Assembly: GCA_002312935.1 (NCBI GenBank)
Contig: DCAT01000042.1
Location: forward strand, 1-5,878
Origin: Oceanospirillaceae bacterium UBA1126
GTDB lineage: Bacteria; Pseudomonadota; Gammaproteobacteria; Pseudomonadales; Balneatricaceae
Direction: 5' to 3'
Length of the DNA stretch: 5,878 nucleotides
The notes beneath the pieces are model-generated. The model was given only the letters and a program-made list of their open reading frames with translations, was not told the origin of the DNA and searched no databases. The position numbers and the translations under genes are program-made. This document shows positions 1 to 4,649 of this stretch, one piece after another (position 1 is the first letter of the stretch; every line of letters starts with the position of its first letter).

Positions 1-45
1 GACCTAACACAATCAACACATATAACTTTAGGCCGCTCGTTCTAG
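1..45 (+). CDS. bamA: BamA, outer-membrane beta-barrel assembly factor (3' end only)
   Basis: The first frame from base 1 reads DLTQSTHITLGRSF and then a TAG stop at 43-45. This is the form of a C-terminal outer-membrane beta-signal: alternating hydrophobic residues, a Leu-Gly pair and a terminal Phe. It resembles the BamA ends of Pseudomonas (SLGQTF) and E. coli (NIGKTW). BamA is the Omp85-family barrel that catalyses folding and insertion of other outer-membrane proteins, and its gene lies directly upstream of skp in most gammaproteobacteria. Only 14 residues are present, so the identification rests on this motif plus the conserved gene order. Another outer-membrane barrel protein would end in a similar way, but bamA is by far the likeliest in this position. 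Confidence 0.83.
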   Translation, partial: DLTQSTHITLGRSF

Positions 46-56
46 TCTAAGTTCAC

Positions 57-61
57 AAGGA
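57..61 (+). promoter_or_regulatory. Ribosome binding site of skp
   Basis: AAGGA lies 6 bases before the ATG at 68 but directly abuts the in-frame ATG at 62. The spacing therefore favours 68 as the true start of skp, making the protein two residues shorter than the longest open frame. Confidence 0.75.
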
Positions 62-67
62 ATGATT

Positions 68-580
68 ATGAATAAAGTGGAAAGATTACTCACTGCAGTT
101 GCTTTTGCTATTACTCTAAGTGCGCCTCAATGGGCAATAGCAGAGGCGATTGTTGTGCTTAAAGCAGAGCAGGCCATGTTTGCTACGCAAAAAGCCATTG
201 TCTTAGGCCAGCAGCTGTCTGCACAGCTTAAACCTCAAACCACGCGTTACGATTCCATGGGGCTGGAGCTGCAGGCCTTAAAGCAGCGTTTTGAGGCGGA
301 TAAAGACCTCATGAGCAGTGATGAGGCTAAGAAAATTACGCTGGAAATTAAAGGCTTAAATAACGAATATAAGCAGCTTAAGCAATACCTCACTAATGTG
401 AAGGTAAAGGCAGAGCAAGAGTTTTTGGCTAGTATGCGCCCAGCGTTGGATCGGGTGTTGCGCCGGCTGATTGAGGAAAATAATATATCCTTAATTATTA
501 ATGGCCAGTCTGTTATTTATAACACTGCCAGTATAGACATTACCCCTAAAGTTATTGAGTTGCTGAATTTGGAGCCATAA
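68..580 (+). CDS. skp: Skp/OmpH periplasmic chaperone for outer-membrane proteins
   Basis: This 170-residue protein is a member of the OmpH/Skp family, whose trimers hold unfolded beta-barrel proteins in the periplasm and pass them to the BAM complex. Residues 1-25 form a signal peptide: basic start (MNKVER), hydrophobic core, and an AIA cleavage motif before Glu26. The mature part begins with an AIVVLK strand like the AIVNMG of E. coli Skp. A long Gln/Lys/Glu-rich coiled-coil hairpin follows (about residues 45-125), and the end (SLIINGQSVIYNT, then DITPKVIELLN) matches the E. coli DLVVDANAVAYNS...DITADVLKQV tail. The E. coli protein has 161 residues. It lies 22 bases after bamA and immediately before lpxD, the family's standard position. 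The start at 68 is chosen over the ATG at 62 because of ribosome binding site spacing. Unusually, the mature chain is close to charge-neutral (19 Lys/Arg against 19 Asp/Glu by hand count), whereas E. coli Skp is strongly basic. Confidence 0.93.
   Translation: MNKVERLLTAVAFAITLSAPQWAIAEAIVVLKAEQAMFATQKAIVLGQQLSAQLKPQTTRYDSMGLELQALKQRFEADKDLMSSDEAKKITLEIKGLNNEYKQLKQYLTNVKVKAEQEFLASMRPALDRVLRRLIEENNISLIINGQSVIYNTASIDITPKVIELLNLEP
571..574 (+). promoter_or_regulatory. Ribosome binding site of lpxD, inside the end of skp
   Basis: GGAG lies within the last codons of skp, 6 bases before the TTG at 581. It supports TTG as the lpxD start, and it implies that lpxD translation is initiated by, or competes with, ribosomes finishing skp. 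Confidence 0.7.
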
Positions 581-1606
581 TTGCGTCACTTAACCCTAGG
601 CGCTATCGCCGAGATCATTGGTGCTAAATTAGAAGGTGATGCGGATTACTCCGTTTCTGGTCTGGCTACATTGGCATCTGCGCTACCTCATCAAGTTAGC
701 TTTTTAGCAAACATGAAATATGCTGGCCAGCTCAATGTATGCCAAGCTGGGGCAGTGATCTTAAATGCTGATCAAGCAAAGCTTTTTGATGGGCACTGTT
801 TATTGTTAGACAACCCATACTTGGGCTATGCCAAATTATCACAAGAGTTTGCTCCCCTAGCGGATTTTATTGGTATTGATAACAGTGCCACAGTGCACTC
901 AACCGCTACTCTTGGAAGCTCAGTTAATCTGGCTGCTGGCGCAGTGATAGGCCCTTATGCCAAGCTTGGCAATGCGGTTTCTATCGGGCCTAATAGCGTT
1001 ATAGGAGCGCATTCCCGTATCGGCAATGGCACCAACATCGCAGCCAATGTTAGTGTGTACCATGATGTTGAAGTAGGTGATTTTTGCACTATTCATAGTG
1101 GTGCTGTGATTGGTGCAGATGGCTTTGGGTTTGCAAAGGATGGCCCAGACTGGGTTAAAATAGCCCAGCTAGGGGGCGTCACTATTGGTGACCATGTTGA
1201 AGTTGGTGCAGGAACAAGCATAGATCGCGGGGCTTTAGATAACACTATTATAGGCTATGGTGTTAAGCTGGATAACCAAGTTCAGATTGCCCATAATGTA
1301 GAACTTGGCGACTACACTGCCATTGCAGGGTGCACTGCCATAGCAGGGAGCACTAAATTAGGTAAGCATTGTACAATAGCTGGGGCCTGTGGTATCACTG
1401 GCCACTTAACGCTAACTGATGGTGTGCATGTCACTGCCATGTCTCTAGTGACGCACTCTATTAGTGAGCCTGGGGCATATTCATCAGGTACAGGCCTAGA
1501 CAAAAATCAAAAGTGGCGGCGCAATGCGACGCGCTTTAAACAGCTTGACCAGATGGCTAAACGCCTTAAACAATTAGAATTAGAAGTGGCACAGCTGCAA
1601 AACTGA
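581..1606 (+). CDS. lpxD: LpxD, UDP-3-O-(3-hydroxyacyl)glucosamine N-acyltransferase
   Basis: LpxD transfers a 3-hydroxyacyl chain from acyl-ACP to the 2-amino group of UDP-3-O-acyl-glucosamine, the third step of lipid A synthesis, in the cytoplasm. At 341 residues it has the same length as E. coli LpxD. The N-terminal uridine-binding domain (about 1-100) shows the family pattern SGLATLASA, SFLANMKY and LLLDNPYLGYAKL. A left-handed beta-helix of hexapeptide repeats follows (about 103-295), with GADGFGFA, WVKIAQLGGVTIGDHVEVGA and the catalytic site QIAHNV (His238, equivalent to E. coli His239). A second conserved histidine is His275 in GITGH. The C-terminal helix (about 312-341) is typical. 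The start is TTG at 581, immediately after the skp stop and preceded by GGAG. No other good start exists before Met45, which would cut the substrate-binding domain. At the positions of E. coli Met290 and Met292, reported acyl-chain ruler residues, it has Leu289 and Thr291. Confidence 0.97.
   Translation: MRHLTLGAIAEIIGAKLEGDADYSVSGLATLASALPHQVSFLANMKYAGQLNVCQAGAVILNADQAKLFDGHCLLLDNPYLGYAKLSQEFAPLADFIGIDNSATVHSTATLGSSVNLAAGAVIGPYAKLGNAVSIGPNSVIGAHSRIGNGTNIAANVSVYHDVEVGDFCTIHSGAVIGADGFGFAKDGPDWVKIAQLGGVTIGDHVEVGAGTSIDRGALDNTIIGYGVKLDNQVQIAHNVELGDYTAIAGCTAIAGSTKLGKHCTIAGACGITGHLTLTDGVHVTAMSLVTHSISEPGAYSSGTGLDKNQKWRRNATRFKQLDQMAKRLKQLELEVAQLQN
1315..1350 (+). repeat. Two-copy 18-base tandem repeat inside lpxD
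   Basis: CACTGCCATTGCAGGG at 1315-1330 is followed 18 bases later by CACTGCCATAGCAGGG at 1333-1348, with one mismatch in 16. Eighteen bases is one hexapeptide-repeat unit, and the copies encode YTAIAG and CTAIAG, just after the catalytic His238. E. coli LpxD has the same length here (AVAGGVIMAG), so this is not an inserted extra coil. It reflects the natural periodicity of the beta-helix with unusually similar codons. Confidence 0.8.
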
Positions 1607-1627
1607 TCAACACCAAAAGCACCACAT

Positions 1628-1635
1628 AAGGAAAG
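1628..1635 (+). promoter_or_regulatory. Ribosome binding site of fabZ
   Basis: AAGGAAAG in the 36-base lpxD-fabZ gap is the strongest Shine-Dalgarno-like sequence outside coding DNA in this window. Its AAGGA core ends 10 bases before the ATG at 1643 and 16 before the in-frame ATG at 1649. The first ATG is therefore preferred, although the spacing is a little long. Confidence 0.65.
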
Positions 1636-1642
1636 CACCCCC

Positions 1643-2083
1643 ATGGTAATGGATGTTAAAGAAATTAGAGAGTACTTGCCCCATAGATACCCGTTTTTAT
1701 TAGTTGATCGGGTGACAGAGCTTAATTTAGGTGAATCTATTATTGCGTACAAAAATGTAACGATTAACGAGCCTTTCTTCAATGGACATTTTCCAGACCA
1801 TCCGGTAATGCCGGGTGTTTTGATCATTGAGGCTATGGCGCAAGCTGCTGGCATCCTTGGTTTTAAGACGATGGATAAAACGCCACAAGATGGCTCTATC
1901 TATTATTTTGTGGGTTCTGATAAGTTGCGCTTTAAGCGTCCTGTGGTGCCTGGAGATAGGCTCCAGTTAGAGGCCTCTATTAGGTCTGAAAAACGGGGCA
2001 TTTGGAAGTTTGAATGCAGTGCAAGTGTTGACGGTGAATTGGCTGCTTCTGCAACAATTTTATGTGCAGATAGGAAGGTTTAG
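1643..2083 (+). CDS. fabZ: FabZ, (3R)-hydroxyacyl-ACP dehydratase
   Basis: FabZ removes water from (3R)-hydroxyacyl-ACP to give trans-2-enoyl-ACP in type II fatty acid elongation in the cytoplasm. It competes with LpxA and LpxD for the same 3-hydroxyacyl-ACP pool, which explains its place among lpx genes. The 146-residue protein (151 in E. coli) is a single hot-dog fold. Diagnostic motifs are LPHRYPFLLVDRV (residues 12-24), NEPFFNGHFPDHPVMPG with catalytic His49, LIIEAMAQAAG with catalytic Glu63, and RFKRPVVPGD near residue 100. His49 and Glu63 correspond to E. coli His54 and Glu68. The start at 1643 is favoured by AAGGA upstream, and an in-frame ATG two codons later is possible. The last base of its TAG stop is the first base of the lpxA start codon. 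Confidence 0.97.
   Translation: MVMDVKEIREYLPHRYPFLLVDRVTELNLGESIIAYKNVTINEPFFNGHFPDHPVMPGVLIIEAMAQAAGILGFKTMDKTPQDGSIYYFVGSDKLRFKRPVVPGDRLQLEASIRSEKRGIWKFECSASVDGELAASATILCADRKV
2072..2078 (+). promoter_or_regulatory. Ribosome binding site of lpxA, inside the end of fabZ
   Basis: AGGAAGG lies in the last codons of fabZ and ends 4 bases before the GTG at 2083; its AGGA part is 7 bases away. This is a strong site that makes up for the weaker GTG codon and fixes the lpxA start at the TAGTG stop-start overlap. Confidence 0.75.
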
Positions 2084-2865
2084 TGCCCCAGCCATTGATT
2101 CACGCAACTGCTATTATTGATCCTAGCGCTGTTATTGCTGCAGATGTGGAGATTGGTCCATATAGCATCGTGGGGGCTGACGTTGAGCTAGGTTCGGGCA
2201 CAAAAGTTGAACCCCATGTAGTGATTAAGGGACCCACACTTATAGGGCGTAATAATCATATTTTCCAATTCAGTTCCGTAGGCGAAGCTTGCCAAGATAT
2301 GAAGTATAACGGCGAACCCACCCGCTTGGAAATTGGTGATCACAACGTAATACGAGAAGGGTGTACGTTACATCGTGGCACTATTCAAGATTCCGGAGTA
2401 ACCAAAATTGGTAATCATAATCTATTAATGGCTAATGTTCATGTGGCCCATGATTGTATTTTAGGTGATCATGTCATTGTTGCAAATAATGTTGCGTTAG
2501 CAGGGCACGTGCAGGTTGGTGATTATGCTATTTTGGGTGGCTTTACTGCGGTGCATCAGTTTTGCCATATTGGACCTCATTGCATGACTGGAGCGGGTAG
2601 TGTGGTATTGAAAGACATTCCCGCCTTTGTAATGGCTAACGGTAATTCCGTTTCTCCTCACGGGATGAACATCGAAGGTTTAAAACGCCGTGGATTTAGT
2701 GAGGAAACCATTAAGGTTTTACGTCAAGCGTATAAAATCATCTTTCGCCAAGGACTAACTCTTGATGCTGCTATTGAGCGTTTACATGAAATGTCAGTCG
2801 GTGACGATGAACTGTCAGTATTAATTCGCTCGTTGAAAGAGACGAGTCGTGGCATAATTCGCTAG
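2083..2865 (+). CDS. lpxA: LpxA, UDP-N-acetylglucosamine 3-O-acyltransferase
   Basis: LpxA catalyses the first, reversible step of lipid A synthesis, moving a 3-hydroxyacyl chain from ACP to the 3-OH of UDP-GlcNAc. It acts as a cytoplasmic trimer. The 260 residues compare with 262 in E. coli and align without gaps through the catalytic region at an offset of 2. A left-handed beta-helix (about 1-185) carries GPYSIVG, the loop QDMKYNGEPTRLEIGDHN, and HVAHDC with catalytic His123 (E. coli His125). His120, His142 and His158 match E. coli His122, His144 and His160. A helical C-terminal domain follows (NIEGLKRRGF, then SRGIIR at the end). E. coli Gly173, the hydrocarbon-ruler residue that is Met in Pseudomonas aeruginosa, is Ala171 here (codon GCG at 2593-2595). 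Translation starts at GTG 2083, overlapping the fabZ stop by one base. Confidence 0.97.
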   Translation: MPQPLIHATAIIDPSAVIAADVEIGPYSIVGADVELGSGTKVEPHVVIKGPTLIGRNNHIFQFSSVGEACQDMKYNGEPTRLEIGDHNVIREGCTLHRGTIQDSGVTKIGNHNLLMANVHVAHDCILGDHVIVANNVALAGHVQVGDYAILGGFTAVHQFCHIGPHCMTGAGSVVLKDIPAFVMANGNSVSPHGMNIEGLKRRGFSEETIKVLRQAYKIIFRQGLTLDAAIERLHEMSVGDDELSVLIRSLKETSRGIIR

Positions 2866-2876
2866 CAGGTTTCCCC

Positions 2877-4046
2877 ATGTCTACTAACACTATTGTCATC
2901 GTTGCTGGTGAAGCCTCAGGGGACATATTAGGGGCGGGGTTGATGCGCGCTCTGCTAAAGCAGCAGCCAGACCTTAACTTTGAAGGTATTGGTGGCCCAC
3001 AAATGGTTGCCCTTGGGTTCACGAGTCTAGTGCCTATAGAGCGCTTGTCGGTAATGGGTTTGGTAGAAGTGTTGGGGCGTTTACCAGAATTATTATTACT
3101 TCGAAGACGTCTCATTAAGCGCTATATCCTACGACCCCCTCTGGCTATGATTGGTATTGATGCACCAGACTTCAACCTAGCCTTAGAAACGCAACTTAAA
3201 GCCCATAACATACCTACAGTGCACTATGTCAGTCCGTCTGTATGGGCATGGCGTGAAGAAAGGGTCTTTACTGTGGGCAAAGCATGTCACAGAGTGCTTA
3301 CCTTACTACCCTTTGAACTACCCTATTACCAGCGTCATCAAATTCCTGCGACATTTGTAGGCCACCCCTTGGCAGATGTTATTCCAGGAAATCTAACTCA
3401 GCAACAGGCCAAAAAAGAATTGCAGTTAAACGATCACAAAGTGCTCGCTATTTTACCGGGCAGTCGGGCTATGGAAGTCAAACAGCTGGGGGAAGATTTT
3501 TTGGTAGCTGCAAGCCTTTTGCAAACTAAAAACCCACAATTGCAATTAGTTTTAGCCGCAGCAAACTGGCAACGAAAAAAACAGTTAGATACTTTATTGC
3601 GAGCTTATCCGGATCTAGAGGTCACACTTGTGGTGGGCAAGTCTCACTCAGTTTTGGCCGCTGCAGATGCAGTATTAGTGGCCTCTGGCACAGCAGCTTT
3701 GGAAGCGCTGCTGTTTGAAAAGCCCATGCTGGTCTGCTACCGCTTAAGCCCTATAAGTTACAGTCTGTTTAGGCGTAAACTTAAGGTGCCTTTTGTAAGC
3801 TTACCTAATTTGTTAGCTGGCCAAAAAGTAGTTGAAGAGTTGTTACAAGAACAAGTTCAGCCGCAGCCCATTGCAGAGTGTTTAACACAGTTATTGTTTG
3901 ACCCATTAGTTGCTCAAAAGCAGCGTGGCCAGCTTGCCAATATACACCAACAATTGGCTTGTGGAGCAGATATTGCAGCAGCTCAGGCAGTGATTGAAGT
4001 GATTGCAGAGCAGGGTGCAGAGGTGTCTCAAAGGCACAGAATATGA
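2877..4046 (+). CDS. lpxB: LpxB, lipid A disaccharide synthase
   Basis: LpxB is a GT19-family glycosyltransferase of the inner face of the cytoplasmic membrane. It joins UDP-2,3-diacylglucosamine to lipid X, forming the beta-1,6-linked lipid A disaccharide. The protein has 389 residues (382 in E. coli), with the small excess at the C-terminus. Family motifs in order are VAGEASGDILGAGL (residues 9-22), VMGLVEVLGRLPEL (59-72), IGIDAPDFN (92-100, with the conserved Asp98), HYVSPSVWAWREERV (116-130), FVGHPLAD (160-167), the nucleotide-binding ILPGSR (192-197), LVASGTAALEALLFEKPM (267-284) and VSLPNLLAGQKVVEELLQ (307-324). It starts 11 bases after lpxA with only a weak AGG at 2867-2869, 7 bases before the ATG. 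Its TGA stop overlaps the rnhB ATG by four bases. Confidence 0.97.
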   Translation: MSTNTIVIVAGEASGDILGAGLMRALLKQQPDLNFEGIGGPQMVALGFTSLVPIERLSVMGLVEVLGRLPELLLLRRRLIKRYILRPPLAMIGIDAPDFNLALETQLKAHNIPTVHYVSPSVWAWREERVFTVGKACHRVLTLLPFELPYYQRHQIPATFVGHPLADVIPGNLTQQQAKKELQLNDHKVLAILPGSRAMEVKQLGEDFLVAASLLQTKNPQLQLVLAAANWQRKKQLDTLLRAYPDLEVTLVVGKSHSVLAAADAVLVASGTAALEALLFEKPMLVCYRLSPISYSLFRRKLKVPFVSLPNLLAGQKVVEELLQEQVQPQPIAECLTQLLFDPLVAQKQRGQLANIHQQLACGADIAAAQAVIEVIAEQGAEVSQRHRI

Positions 4047-4648
4047 TTCAAGAATCAATCGTGGTTAAAATAATCCCTAGGATAGGTGTAATTTGCGGTG
4101 TTGACGAGGCAGGCCGAGGGCCCTTGTTTGGTGATGTGGTTGCCGCCGCAGTTATACTAGACCCAGGCAAGCCTATTGCAGGTTTAGGAGATTCCAAAAA
4201 GCTTAGCGAAAAGGTGAGAGAAAAGCTGTATCAGCAAATTTATAAACATGCCATTAGCGTTGGTGTAGGCAGAGCTAGTGTCGCAGAAATAGATCAAATG
4301 AATATATTACAAGCCACTATGCTAGCCATGAAACGTGCCGTAGAGAGTTTGAGCTTGGTACCCGATTTGGCATTAATTGATGGCAATCGTTGCCCTTCAT
4401 TAATCTGTGTAAGTGAGGCCATTATCAAAGGTGATGCCAAAGAGATCACTATTGGCGCAGCCTCAATTATTGCCAAAGTCACCCGTGATAGGGAAATGCT
4501 AGAATGGCACAAACAATACCCGTGGTATGGCTTAGATAGGCATAAAGGGTATCCTACTCAAGCGCATATAAAAGCGCTAAAAGAGCATGGGATAAGCCTA
4601 CAACATCGGCGCAGTTTTGCACCCGTACGACGTTTAATTGGAACTTAA
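4043..4648 (+). CDS. rnhB: RNase HII, removes RNA from RNA-DNA hybrids
   Basis: RNase HII cuts 5' to ribonucleotides embedded in DNA, starting ribonucleotide excision repair, and can act on RNA primers. At 201 residues it is close to E. coli RnhB (198). The DEDD active site is visible: GVDEAGRGPLFG with Asp21 and Glu22, LIDGNRCP with Asp113, and IIKGDAKE with Asp131. The substrate-contact segment HKGYPT (Tyr170) and the C-terminal HRRSFAPVRRL are also present. GDSKKLSEK and NILQATMLAMKRAV match the E. coli protein closely. The ATG lies in the ATGA overlap with the lpxB stop, with AAGG at 4031-4034 placed 8 bases upstream. This suggests coupling to lpxB translation. Its position between lpxB and dnaE is the standard gammaproteobacterial order. 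Confidence 0.97.
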   Translation: MIQESIVVKIIPRIGVICGVDEAGRGPLFGDVVAAAVILDPGKPIAGLGDSKKLSEKVREKLYQQIYKHAISVGVGRASVAEIDQMNILQATMLAMKRAVESLSLVPDLALIDGNRCPSLICVSEAIIKGDAKEITIGAASIIAKVTRDREMLEWHKQYPWYGLDRHKGYPTQAHIKALKEHGISLQHRRSFAPVRRLIGT

Positions 4649-4649
4649 T

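Noticed and set aside
21..26. TATAAC as a possible -10 box upstream of skp
   Set aside because: It falls inside the bamA coding end, and a matching -35 box would lie at or before the first base of the window, so it cannot be assessed.
62..64. ATG at 62 as the skp start
   Set aside because: The AAGGA ribosome binding site directly abuts it with no spacing, while ATG 68 has the usual 6 bases.
1507..1854. 115-codon open frame on the - strand across the lpxD-fabZ junction
   Set aside because: It lies opposite well-conserved lpxD and fabZ codons, has no recognisable protein features, and is a shadow of their reading frames.
2771..3115. 114-codon open frame on the - strand across lpxA-lpxB
   Set aside because: It is antisense to conserved LpxA C-terminal and LpxB N-terminal motifs, and its Arg/Pro/Ser-rich translation looks like a shadow.
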